Assembly (NCBI GenBank): GCA_016934095.1 | Contig: JAFGTO010000491.1 | Span: forward strand, 1-6,307 | Reading direction: 5' to 3' | Origin: Candidatus Glassiibacteriota bacterium | GTDB lineage: Bacteria > Gemmatimonadota > Glassbacteria > GWA2-58-10 | Length of the DNA stretch: 6,307 bases | Shown: positions 1 through 6,307 of the stretch, in pieces | How the letters are laid out: every line of letters starts with the position of its first letter | Numbering within the stretch: the first letter of the stretch is position 1 | The notes under the pieces: generated by a model | Told to the model about the DNA's origin: nothing | Seen by the model: the letters and a program-made list of their open reading frames with translations, nothing else | Database searches by the model: none | Made by a program: the position numbers and the translations under genes

Positions 1-269
1 AAATTGATCGTTATTCTTAATGCAATGCTGAAAAATCAAACCCCTTTTAAACAAAGTTTTGCTTGACTCCTAACACAGTCGCTTTGACAAAGGGGGCGGG
101 GGGATTTCATGAAACACGCTAAAGTCATAGTATGAATCATCTATGAATAATAACAAATGGGTATCAGTTGAAATCGCCGGCAAAGCTTATAGTAAGCGCT
201 GATCGCCAAATCTGCAAGACTGTATGGGCCTTAGGGGGGATTGAAGGTCAGCCGCCGCAGGAGCGCGTC
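1..269. other. Non-coding region downstream of the mannosidase operon
   Basis: Positions 1-180 are AT-rich and full of stops on both strands. They contain an 11-base-spaced direct repeat TATGAAT (131-137 and 142-148), an 11-base palindrome CTTTGACAAAG (82-92) and a G5-C-G6 run (92-103). A 5-bp hairpin GCTTA/TAAGC (185-197) follows the operon stop but has only TTT after it on the minus strand, so it is at best a weak terminator. No gene or clear promoter was seen. Confidence 0.55.
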
Positions 270-2129
270 CTACCTGAGGAGACGGCGGGCCAGCCGGATG
301 ACGTGCCCGGCGATCACCGCCCTGGCCCGGCCCGGGGTGGTCTTATCGGTGGAGAGCGGGGCTTCCTGAGGCAAAGCTACATCCAGCGGGCCGGCATCCG
401 CTCCGGACATCAAGGGTCTGAGCTGCGACAGCGCCAGGCGGCCCTCGCGGGCCAGGGGGTCGTTATCATCGAACCCCGCCAGCAGCCTTTCCAGGGTGAG
501 GATATAGCGGCGGTCATCCACGCCCTCCCGGAAGCCTTCCCAGGCCGGAGTGGGCAGGTAGCGGTCTTCCAGGTCGCGGTAGGAAAGCATCCAGTCCATC
601 ACCGGCGCATCGAAATCATTCCACGAGTGGCCGCCGCCGATCCAGTTGTAGGCCCAGACATAGACCACGTCCAGGGCCCGGTACCACGGCCCGAAGCCCA
701 CCCGGTAGCGGCTTTCGGCCGCCGTGGAGCGCTGGGTGCAGCCGGCATAGCCCCAGGTCCGGGAGTTTTTTTGCGATTGCGCACGAGCTTCAAAAATCAT
801 CTCATCCAATTCCTCGCCGGCCAGCCAGACATCCACGTAAGGGGCCAATGCGTCGATCTCTCCCTTTTCTCCCCGGCACAGGGGAGACACCAGGGGGACC
901 GAGGAGCCGGCCAGTTTATTCATTGCCGCCGCCCGCACGGTGAACCAGGCCAGGCTCGAGCTGTCCGGGGTCGTGCGGTCGAGGATACCCCAGTAGAGCC
1001 GGTTCCACCCCGCCCTGCGGCCGTGGCTGAAGATCGACTGCACCGCCTGGACATAGACCGGCAGGTAAGCGGGGTCATCCGGCTCCAGGCCCGCAGCCTG
1101 CTTTAGGGTGCGGTCCAGCGCGGCATCCCCGGCGCCGCCGGCAAAGATGATATGGGGGCCGCGTATTCCCTCGGCGGCCAGCCGCTGGATGAACGCATCC
1201 TGCAGGCCGAAATCGAAGCCGGCCCGCCCGTGCTCGAAGTTCAGCGGCATCTGCCTGGGGTCGTACCACTGGCCGGCGGCATTGACCCCGTGTGCGGCCA
1301 GGTCGCGGCAGGCGGTCCTGTCCAGCGGCCCGGGCATCAGCACGCCGTGCACCGGACTTCCCTGCCCGGCCAGCGGCACCGGCAGCACGGTAAAATAGAG
1401 CGGAATGTTGTACGAGCCGCGGTAGCTGCTCAGCCGGATGGTCCCGGCATACAGGCCTGCAGGAGAGTCGCGCGGCACGTGCACGGTGAGCCAGAACGGC
1501 TGGGCTGTCGAGGCTGAGACCCAGAGCGCCCCATCGCCCGCCGGCCCGCAGAAAGGGCTGCCCGGATAGTGCTGTACCGGCCAGATACGGGTCGGGTGGT
1601 AGCGCCAGCCCCGGGCCGAGGAGCCGCTGCCCCAGCGCACGCGGAAATACTCGACCACTCCGAGCTCGAGGTCCGCCGCCGGGATAGAGCCGGTGGTGTC
1701 CATGCAGACCAGGTCGCCGACCTCGATGATCAGCCGCTCGATCCTGTTGTCCAGGGTGCGCACGCCGAAAACCAGCGGCTCATCCTCGCCCGGGGCTGCA
1801 AAACCGGCCAGCAGTGCGCCCCGCTCATCCATCCCGGGCACGGTTGCCGGGTAAACGCTGACACCGTAAGCCCTGGAGAACGGGATAAACCCCAGCTCCT
1901 TCCAGCGCGGCTCCAGCGGCTCGAGCGGGGTGGTCTCACGGTAAGGCTCGTGCTTGAAAGAGCCGATCGCCTTATCGATCTCCAGGTTCAGCCGGTTCAG
2001 GAAATCACGGTGCAGGCGAAAAGAGGCTTCCCCGGAAGTGCCGGGGTACTGGGCCGGAGCTCCCGCCGGGACTGCGAGCAGCAGCGAACAGAGTACAGGC
2101 AGGACCCTGAGGTATGGCGGGGTGGTCAT
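270..2129 (-). CDS. Secreted DUF4091 / GH123-like glycoside hydrolase family protein (619 aa)
   Basis: Seen: the protein opens with a Sec signal peptide (basic Arg8, hydrophobic residues about 9-22, likely cleavage after Ala-Pro-Ala at 24-26). A beta-sandwich-like region at about 110-252 ends in the typical PFWLTVHVPRDSPAGLYAGT stretch (211-230). A TIM-barrel-like region at about 260-550 follows, with FGPWYRALDVVYVWAYNW (479-496) and the closing EGFREGVDDRRY (531-542). This order matches DUF4091 proteins, which share their fold with GH123 beta-N-acetylgalactosaminidases. Known: GH123 enzymes use substrate-assisted catalysis with an adjacent Asp-Glu pair. Here the equivalent strand (YWGILDRTTPDSS, 379-391) reads Asp384-Arg385, so the acid/base Glu seems missing. 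The C-terminus is a basic tail rich in Arg. The ATG overlaps the mannosidase stop codon and has only a weak Shine-Dalgarno sequence, implying translational coupling. Inference: an exported glycan-active or glycan-binding protein of unknown substrate. Family assignment is fairly secure; activity is not. Confidence 0.85.
   Translation of the reverse strand: MTTPPYLRVLPVLCSLLLAVPAGAPAQYPGTSGEASFRLHRDFLNRLNLEIDKAIGSFKHEPYRETTPLEPLEPRWKELGFIPFSRAYGVSVYPATVPGMDERGALLAGFAAPGEDEPLVFGVRTLDNRIERLIIEVGDLVCMDTTGSIPAADLELGVVEYFRVRWGSGSSARGWRYHPTRIWPVQHYPGSPFCGPAGDGALWVSASTAQPFWLTVHVPRDSPAGLYAGTIRLSSYRGSYNIPLYFTVLPVPLAGQGSPVHGVLMPGPLDRTACRDLAAHGVNAAGQWYDPRQMPLNFEHGRAGFDFGLQDAFIQRLAAEGIRGPHIIFAGGAGDAALDRTLKQAAGLEPDDPAYLPVYVQAVQSIFSHGRRAGWNRLYWGILDRTTPDSSSLAWFTVRAAAMNKLAGSSVPLVSPLCRGEKGEIDALAPYVDVWLAGEELDEMIFEARAQSQKNSRTWGYAGCTQRSTAAESRYRVGFGPWYRALDVVYVWAYNWIGGGHSWNDFDAPVMDWMLSYRDLEDRYLPTPAWEGFREGVDDRRYILTLERLLAGFDDNDPLAREGRLALSQLRPLMSGADAGPLDVALPQEAPLSTDKTTPGRARAVIAGHVIRLARRLLR
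2126..2129 (-). other. ATGA start/stop overlap coupling the two operon genes
   Basis: The ATG of the DUF4091/GH123-like gene (2129-2127) shares two bases with the TGA stop of the mannosidase (2128-2126). The upstream sequence offers only a weak GGA/GAG ribosome binding site. Ribosomes finishing the mannosidase are therefore likely to re-initiate directly on the second gene, which fixes the two as one operon. Confidence 0.85.
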
Positions 2130-5100
2130 TCGGCTCGTTCCGGCTGAGTTGGCTGGTGAGGCGTCTGGCCGAGCTGCAGGCGGAAACCCTTGATCTCGTA
2201 AGGCCCGAGCTCGAAACTCAGGCTTCGTTCCCGGACCGCCACCGCGCCCACGGGCCGCTCTAGCAGGTCGATTTCTTCGGCCTTGGTTAACGGCGCCGGC
2301 AGTTTCACTCTCGCAGAAACTCTCCGGCCATGGGCCTCGTAGCAGCGCAGCACGAAACCATCTCCATCCTCGGCCGCCTTGAAAGCGCTGACCACGACAT
2401 TCTCCGGCTCGACCGCAAGGAACCCAGCGCTGTCCGCCGGCAGGCTCCCCGGGTGTGATACCCCGTGGTGCAGGTATAAAGGGGTGCAGTATTCGCGGGC
2501 CGCCCGGACAGTACCCCCCTGGCGCCAGTCGCCGGAGTGCGGGTAAAGGGCGTAGCTGAATTCGTGCCTGCCCCGGTCGGCCGCCGGGTCCGGCCAGGCT
2601 GGCGACCTGAGCAGGGTATGGCGCAAGCGGCTGCCTTCCACGTCATAGCCGTGCTTGCTCCTGCTGATCAGGCTGACCCCGTAGCCCGGCCCGCTCAGGT
2701 CTGCCCAGCTCAGGGCCGGCACCTCGAAGCGGGCTTTATCACGGGGGGTCTCACGGGTGGTGGGACGGCCGATGGCGGCCATGGGGATCTCATAGTAGGC
2801 GGTATCCGATTGCACTCCCAGCTCCCAGGCCACCTTGCAGAGGATCCTTTCCTCCCACCAGTCGAAACTGTTGCGCACCTCGATTACCGGCTCTCCGGCG
2901 TAGAGGCTGATCTCGGTAGTGAAGAACGAGGATGGGAAACTGGTCGCCAGCCTTCTCCTGGCCTTGGTCGGACCCAGGAAACTCCTCTTCACCCTGACCG
3001 TGGCCCGCACCGGGCCGGTCTCGGCCACCTCGACCAGGTCCGCCCGGTCCAGCTTCCATTCGACCCCGGTATAGCCGATGTTCCAGGCATCCCACTGCTC
3101 GGGCCGGTCCTCGAAAAGCTCGAGCAGGTTGCCCACCCCTCCCGGGGCGAGGGCTTCGCGGCGGTGGCGCTTGTCATAGAGCCTGGTAACCAGCCCGCTT
3201 GCCGGGTCCAGCTCCAACAGGAAAAACTCGTTCTCCAGCCTGCGTACTGTGGCTTGCAGGGTGTTTTCTCCGGGGGGGTCTCCACGGTCCGGCCCGCGGC
3301 GGAGCCTGAACACCCGGTACCCGGCCGGCGGCACCTGTTCGGCGCGGAAAATCAGCCCGGCGCCGCCCTGGTCCGTGTGCACCAGTTGCGAGTGCAGCCT
3401 CCTGCCGCTGTTATCATAGATCCGGCAGCCCTCCAGCTCCCCGGGCTCGCCCTGCAGGTGCACCACGCCCGAGCGCGGCCAGCCGAGCACGTTAAAAACC
3501 ACCAGCGGCTCGCCCCCGGCCCCTGCATCGGTTTCGATCCTGCCGGCAAGGCCCAGCAGCGCCCGCCGGGTCAGGCTCTCCACCAGCTTCCAGGCCTCGG
3601 CGTATTTCTCCCCGGCATCGTGGTAGACCGCCGCGATCCCGCTGCCCGGCAGGATGTCGTGCATCTGGTTGAAAAGCACCATTTTCCAGGCCCGCTCCAG
3701 AGGGCCGGCGGGATAAGGGCTGCTGCCCAGCAGGCTGTTGAGCGAAGAAAGGGTCTCGGCAGCACCCAAACCGACTTCCAGGCGGCGGTTCATCTCTTTC
3801 ATCCGGGCCTGCGAGGTGTAGGTGCCGCGGTGGTACTCCAGGTAGAGCTCATCCGAGTACTCGGGCAGCGCCGCCTTGACCGAGTCATCGAGAGCGGCCA
3901 GGTAGCCCTCGGCGGTGCCGAACTCCACCCGGGGGAAGACCGGCAGCTCCCGCAGGCCGCGCGCCCGTTCCAGCATGTCGGCTTGCGGCCCGCCGCCGTG
4001 GTCGCCGTAGCCGATCAGCACCGCCATGCTGCGCAGGCCGGTATTGGCCTCGAACTGGCGGAGGTCATCCACCATCTGGTAGGGGTTGACCACGTTGGTG
4101 TAGCCGGAATAGGGGAAGTAAACCAGGATGCGGCTGCCATCCGGGCCTTTCCACCAGAAAAGGTGGTAGGGGAAAAGGCTGGTGTCGTTCCAGAGCAGCT
4201 TCTGGGTGAGGAAAGCGCCGATGCCGGCCTTGCTGAAGAACTGCGGCATGTTCCAGTTGTAGCCGAACGAATCGGGGTTCCAGCCGAAAGTAACCTCCTT
4301 ACCGAAGCGTTGTCTGAAATATGACTTGCCGTAGAGGAGCTGGCAGACCCAGCTTTCGCCTGAGATCAGGTTGCAGTCCGGCTCGACCCACATGCCGCCG
4401 ACCACCTCCCACCTGCCCTGTTCGACCCTGGCGGCGATCCGGTCGAAAAGCTCCGGGTAGTACTGTTCCATCCACTGGTAGAGCTGCGCCTGGCTCTGGG
4501 AGAAAGTCAGCTCCGGGTACTGTTTCATCAGCTCCAGCACGCTGTCGAAAGTATCATGGGTGGCCTCCACTGTCTCACGCCAGCGCCACAGCCAGGCCAC
4601 GTCGATATGGGCGTTCGAGACCAGGTACAGCCTGTAGCTCCGCAGGTGCGCGGCCAGCTTGTCCATGCCGGCAAAGGCCCGGCCGACCGAAGCTACAAAA
4701 GCCGCAGGGTCTCCCTTCTCGACAGCGCGCCGGTCAACGATGCCGAGCGCCTTGTCCAGCTCCTGCCAGAGCTCGCCGCGGCTGTCCTCGCCCACTGTCG
4801 AGCGGTCGATGCCCGGGTCTTCCTGGATCATCAGGCCCCGCTGGTGGGTGTCCTTGTTCAGCATCCGCGCAGCAGTAAAGATTGTCAGGTGCAGCTTTTC
4901 CGCAGTCTCCACCGCCTCGCGCCAGGCAGCCAGCTCCAGGGCCGCCCCGCGGAAGATCACCCGCTGGTGCCTGGCCTGCAGGTGGACAGCCACCTTGACC
5001 CGCATGACGGGGCCGGCTTTGCGCTTGAGAGTAAGGCGGTTTTCGCCGGGAACCAGCGCCCCGGCCGCCTTGCCGTCGAGGTAGACCCTGCCGTGGTTCT

Positions 5101-5464
5101 GCACCTCCAGCCGCAGCCAGACATCCGAGGAGCCCACCGGCTGCAGGGCAATAGTCTTCGGCAGCTCCAGCTCCACCCTGAACCAGCATTGCTCGGCTCC
5201 CAGCACCTCCTGGTAGCTGAACTGCTCCCAGCCGCTGTCATCCAGGCCGGGATCCTGAGCTTCCGGCACCTCGCCTTTCATGGCACGCCAGCCCGAGACC
5301 GAAGGGAAAGTGAGCCGGCCGGCCAGGCTGTAGATCTCCTGGACGTTCTGCTGGGCCGAGACCCGGCCCGTAAACAGGCAGAAAAGCCCTGCAAGCATGA
5401 AGTAAGAGCGATATTTTGCCGGGGTGAAAAAGCGGCCGGGCCTTGGATCCGGAGAAAAAATCAT
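2126..5464 (-). CDS. Secreted GH38 alpha-mannosidase (1112 aa)
   Basis: Function: zinc-dependent retaining hydrolysis of terminal alpha-mannosides, here outside the cytoplasm. Numbering is from the ATG at 5464. A signal peptide with a long basic n-region, a hydrophobic core at about 21-33 and Val-Ser-Ala cleavage near 37 is followed by a beta-rich N-terminal domain (about 40-180). The GH38 catalytic domain (about 278-540) carries NAHIDVAW (His286, Asp288), the nucleophile motif GWNPDSFG (Asp398) and YGDHGGGP (486-493). The middle domain contains YHRGTYTSQARMKEMNRR (544-561) and FNQMHDILPGSG (598-609), whose His602 should be the fourth zinc ligand. C-terminal beta domains include FEDRPEQWDAWNIGYTG (784-800). 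All key residues are present, and the length suits the Ams1-like bacterial GH38 group. An in-frame GTG at 5515 is possible, but its GGAG touches the start codon. The ATG has AGGA three bases upstream and begins a plausible signal peptide. First gene of a two-gene operon. Linkage specificity cannot be told. Confidence 0.94.
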   Translation of the reverse strand: MIFSPDPRPGRFFTPAKYRSYFMLAGLFCLFTGRVSAQQNVQEIYSLAGRLTFPSVSGWRAMKGEVPEAQDPGLDDSGWEQFSYQEVLGAEQCWFRVELELPKTIALQPVGSSDVWLRLEVQNHGRVYLDGKAAGALVPGENRLTLKRKAGPVMRVKVAVHLQARHQRVIFRGAALELAAWREAVETAEKLHLTIFTAARMLNKDTHQRGLMIQEDPGIDRSTVGEDSRGELWQELDKALGIVDRRAVEKGDPAAFVASVGRAFAGMDKLAAHLRSYRLYLVSNAHIDVAWLWRWRETVEATHDTFDSVLELMKQYPELTFSQSQAQLYQWMEQYYPELFDRIAARVEQGRWEVVGGMWVEPDCNLISGESWVCQLLYGKSYFRQRFGKEVTFGWNPDSFGYNWNMPQFFSKAGIGAFLTQKLLWNDTSLFPYHLFWWKGPDGSRILVYFPYSGYTNVVNPYQMVDDLRQFEANTGLRSMAVLIGYGDHGGGPQADMLERARGLRELPVFPRVEFGTAEGYLAALDDSVKAALPEYSDELYLEYHRGTYTSQARMKEMNRRLEVGLGAAETLSSLNSLLGSSPYPAGPLERAWKMVLFNQMHDILPGSGIAAVYHDAGEKYAEAWKLVESLTRRALLGLAGRIETDAGAGGEPLVVFNVLGWPRSGVVHLQGEPGELEGCRIYDNSGRRLHSQLVHTDQGGAGLIFRAEQVPPAGYRVFRLRRGPDRGDPPGENTLQATVRRLENEFFLLELDPASGLVTRLYDKRHRREALAPGGVGNLLELFEDRPEQWDAWNIGYTGVEWKLDRADLVEVAETGPVRATVRVKRSFLGPTKARRRLATSFPSSFFTTEISLYAGEPVIEVRNSFDWWEERILCKVAWELGVQSDTAYYEIPMAAIGRPTTRETPRDKARFEVPALSWADLSGPGYGVSLISRSKHGYDVEGSRLRHTLLRSPAWPDPAADRGRHEFSYALYPHSGDWRQGGTVRAAREYCTPLYLHHGVSHPGSLPADSAGFLAVEPENVVVSAFKAAEDGDGFVLRCYEAHGRRVSARVKLPAPLTKAEEIDLLERPVGAVAVRERSLSFELGPYEIKGFRLQLGQTPHQPTQPERAE

Positions 5465-5507
5465 CGTTCCTGGGCCTTGTCGAATTCCTTTGATTTCGAG
5501 GATGCCT

Positions 5508-5522
5508 CCCGGCACCTCCGGG
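5508..5522 (-). other. Small leader hairpin holding the alternative GTG start in its loop
   Basis: On the minus-strand transcript CCCGG, a five-base loop AGGTG, and CCGGG form a perfect 5-bp GC stem. The GTG at 5515-5513 and part of its adjoining GGAG sit in the loop. It lies between the predicted transcription start (about 5539) and the ATG at 5464. It might disfavour initiation at the GTG. A 5-bp stem is short and could be chance in GC-rich sequence. Confidence 0.35.
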
Positions 5523-5544
5523 GGCGCTGAAAACAGGCTGCCCT

Positions 5545-5573
5545 ACTATACGGCTGCCCAGGCGAAAAGTCAA
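5545..5573 (-). promoter_or_regulatory. Sigma-70-type promoter of the mannosidase operon
   Basis: On the minus strand TTGACT (5573-5568) is separated by exactly 17 bases from TATAGT (5550-5545). Each hexamer differs from the consensus at one position. Transcription would start near 5539, giving a leader of about 75 bases before the ATG at 5464 and about 24 bases before the alternative GTG at 5515. Distance and orientation suit the two-gene operon, and no better candidate was seen. No operator-like palindrome overlaps it. Confidence 0.72.
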
Positions 5574-5929
5574 TCAAGCCGAAAACACGGGCACTGGAGA
5601 ACGGCCGTGCAGAGCACCAATACCGGGACTTTTCTGCAGGGAGATGCCTGATGGCCGCCGGGGGTGAAGCCCGGCGATGAGGATCTGCCGCTGAGGTTGA
5701 GGGGGACGGAAGGCAAGGGCAGGCTGTCTGAATCCACCCTATATTAAACCCGGATTCCCTTATAGAGATTGAAAGTTGTTTTCTAAACCGGCCTAAAGTA
5801 CTAAATTATAAGGAAAACCAAAATTAAACCAGACCAAAAATTCGAAAACTTTAGTATCGAACAATGTACCATAACCTTGAAACAGGAAACACAGGCTCAA
5901 TCGCTGAACCTCACCCGCTCAAACCGTAC
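5574..5929. other. Intergenic region between divergent genes, GC-rich then AT-rich
   Basis: No credible gene was found on either strand. The first part, to about 5740, is GC-rich and holds the 7-bp hairpin at 5656-5676. A 6-bp inverted repeat follows (GAATCC 5730-5735, GGATTC 5752-5757). From about 5741 to 5880 the DNA is AT-rich, with CTAAA three times (5783, 5793, 5801) and a TATAAT on the minus strand (5810-5805) lacking a good -35. The plus-strand gene must have a promoter somewhere here, but I found no hexamer pair that I would call. No tRNA or riboswitch was recognised. Confidence 0.6.
5656..5676. repeat. Perfect 7-bp GC-only inverted repeat with 7-base loop
   Basis: CGCCGGG (5656-5662) and CCCGGCG (5670-5676) are exact reverse complements around the loop GGTGAAG. 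The stem would be very stable in RNA on either strand. No T-tract follows within reach on either strand, so it is not a standard intrinsic terminator. It lies about 265 bases before the dockerin-module gene and about 85 bases upstream of the -35 of the mannosidase promoter. Its role is unknown. Confidence 0.5.
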
Positions 5930-5935
5930 AGGAGG
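5930..5935 (+). promoter_or_regulatory. Perfect Shine-Dalgarno sequence deciding the TTG start
   Basis: AGGAGG lies six bases before the TTG at 5942. It is the only strong ribosome binding site near the 5' end of the dockerin-module gene. It supports a non-ATG start over the in-frame ATG at 5864, from which the same six bases would merely encode two arginines. Confidence 0.7.
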
Positions 5936-5941
5936 TTTGAC

Positions 5942-6307
5942 TTGATTTGGTTATATCAGGTCGTGAAAAGACTCCGCACCGCGGGCAAAGGAATTCATTT
6001 TGCAGCTTTTACCTGGGCTGATTCACTCGGAGCCAGACCTCCGGTCAATGCGCCGCGCTTTCGTTCCCTCCTGCAATCTGTTCTAGTGTCTCTTATGCTC
6101 TGCTTTCTCCCTTTGCATGGTCTTCCTGACCAGACCCCGGCGCAGGTCTCCGGGCATTCCGCTCAGTACAGGGAGGATTACAACGGGGACGGCGAAGTAA
6201 GCGTTGCCGACGTAATCTCGCTGATTATGATTATCCGCACGGCAGGGTACTCTCCACAGGCGGATTACGACAACAACGGCAAATGCGACATCCTGGATGC
6301 CATAGCT
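5942..6307 (+). CDS. N-terminal part of a probably exported protein with a dockerin type I-like module (partial, runs off the window)
   Basis: The frame is open from TTG at 5942 to the last base (122 residues). The start is chosen because AGGAGG (5930-5935) lies six bases upstream. An in-frame ATG at 5864 exists but has no ribosome binding site. Residues 1-42 are basic and mixed. Residues 43-61 (LLQSVLVSLMLCFLPLHGL) are hydrophobic and look like a signal peptide core or membrane anchor, with possible cleavage in the PDQTPAQVSG stretch. A dockerin-like pair of calcium loops follows. Loop 1 is DYNGDGEVSVAD (79-90), with ligands Asp79, Asn81, Asp83, Ser87 and Asp90. Loop 2 is DYDNNGKCDILD (108-119), with Asp108, Asp110, Asn112, Asp116 and Asp119. 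Known: dockerins bind cohesins in cellulosomes, but similar pairs occur in many non-cellulosomal secreted proteins. The main functional domain must lie beyond the window, so the enzyme or binding class is unknown. It is divergent from the mannosidase operon. Confidence 0.75.
   Translation, partial: MIWLYQVVKRLRTAGKGIHFAAFTWADSLGARPPVNAPRFRSLLQSVLVSLMLCFLPLHGLPDQTPAQVSGHSAQYREDYNGDGEVSVADVISLIMIIRTAGYSPQADYDNNGKCDILDAIA

Noticed and set aside
185..197. Hairpin GCTTA-TAG-TAAGC as an intrinsic terminator of the operon
   Set aside because: The stem is only 5 bp with three A-T pairs, and only three T residues follow on the minus strand, so it is too weak to call.
168..1106. Plus-strand open frame (312 codons) opposite the DUF4091/GH123-like gene
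   Set aside because: Same antisense-shadow pattern, no ribosome binding site, no recognisable motif, and it starts in AT-rich non-coding DNA before running into the opposite gene.
2537..4324. Long plus-strand open frame (595 codons) antisense to the mannosidase
   Set aside because: It lies wholly inside a gene with complete GH38 motifs. Its translation is low-complexity, rich in Gly, Pro, Ala, Arg and His with no recognisable domain, as expected for the antisense frame of GC-rich coding DNA.
4556..5530. Plus-strand open frame (324 codons) antisense to the 5' half of the mannosidase
   Set aside because: It overlaps the signal peptide and N-terminal domain coding region; no domain, promoter or ribosome binding site supports it.
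5656..5730. Possible fluoride-riboswitch, SRP-RNA or group II intron fragment (GGCGATGAGG, GACGGAAGGC)
   Set aside because: Only short resemblances; the other conserved blocks of these RNAs are missing and the pairing cannot be completed.
5730..5757. GAATCC/GGATTC inverted repeat as a terminator or operator
   Set aside because: A 6-bp stem with a 16-base loop and no following T-tract is within chance expectation for this length of sequence.
5805..5810. TATAAT on the minus strand as a second, upstream operon promoter
   Set aside because: No acceptable -35 hexamer lies 16-18 bases upstream, and a perfect -10 hexamer is easily found by chance in this AT-rich stretch.

Overview
The window holds parts of two divergent transcription units separated by about 480 bases. 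Its coding DNA is strongly GC-rich, while the intergenic stretches at about 1-170 and 5741-5930 are clearly AT-rich. Two of the three genes have obvious N-terminal export signals and look like extracytoplasmic carbohydrate-active proteins. The third is the start of a probably exported protein carrying a dockerin-type calcium-binding module. This combination, with alternative start codons and a consensus sigma-70 promoter, fits a polysaccharide- or glycoprotein-degrading heterotrophic bacterium, possibly of an uncultured FCB-like candidate phylum. That placement is an impression from protein style only; no marker gene is present.

Minus strand, 5573 down to 270: a sigma-70-like promoter (TTGACT, 17 bp, TATAGT) lies upstream of a two-gene operon. 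The first gene encodes a large secreted GH38 alpha-mannosidase with all zinc-site and nucleophile motifs intact. The second starts inside the stop codon of the first (ATGA overlap) and encodes a secreted DUF4091/GH123-like TIM-barrel protein. At the place where GH123 enzymes normally carry an Asp-Glu catalytic pair, this protein appears to read Asp-Arg. The two proteins are presumably made together and exported together to work on a mannose-containing glycan, but the real substrate cannot be read from the sequence.

Positions 5574-5941 are an intergenic region with two halves. The GC-rich half (to about 5740) contains a perfect 7-bp GC hairpin; the AT-rich half runs up to the next gene. I saw no convincing plus-strand promoter, tRNA or known riboswitch there.

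Plus strand, 5942 to the window end: the 5' part of a gene that starts at TTG behind a perfect AGGAGG. It encodes a long basic leader, a hydrophobic segment and then a two-loop dockerin type I-like module. The rest of the protein lies outside the window.

Positions 1-269 are non-coding and AT-rich on the left; no convincing terminator for the operon was found. No mobile element, CRISPR array, rRNA or tRNA was seen.
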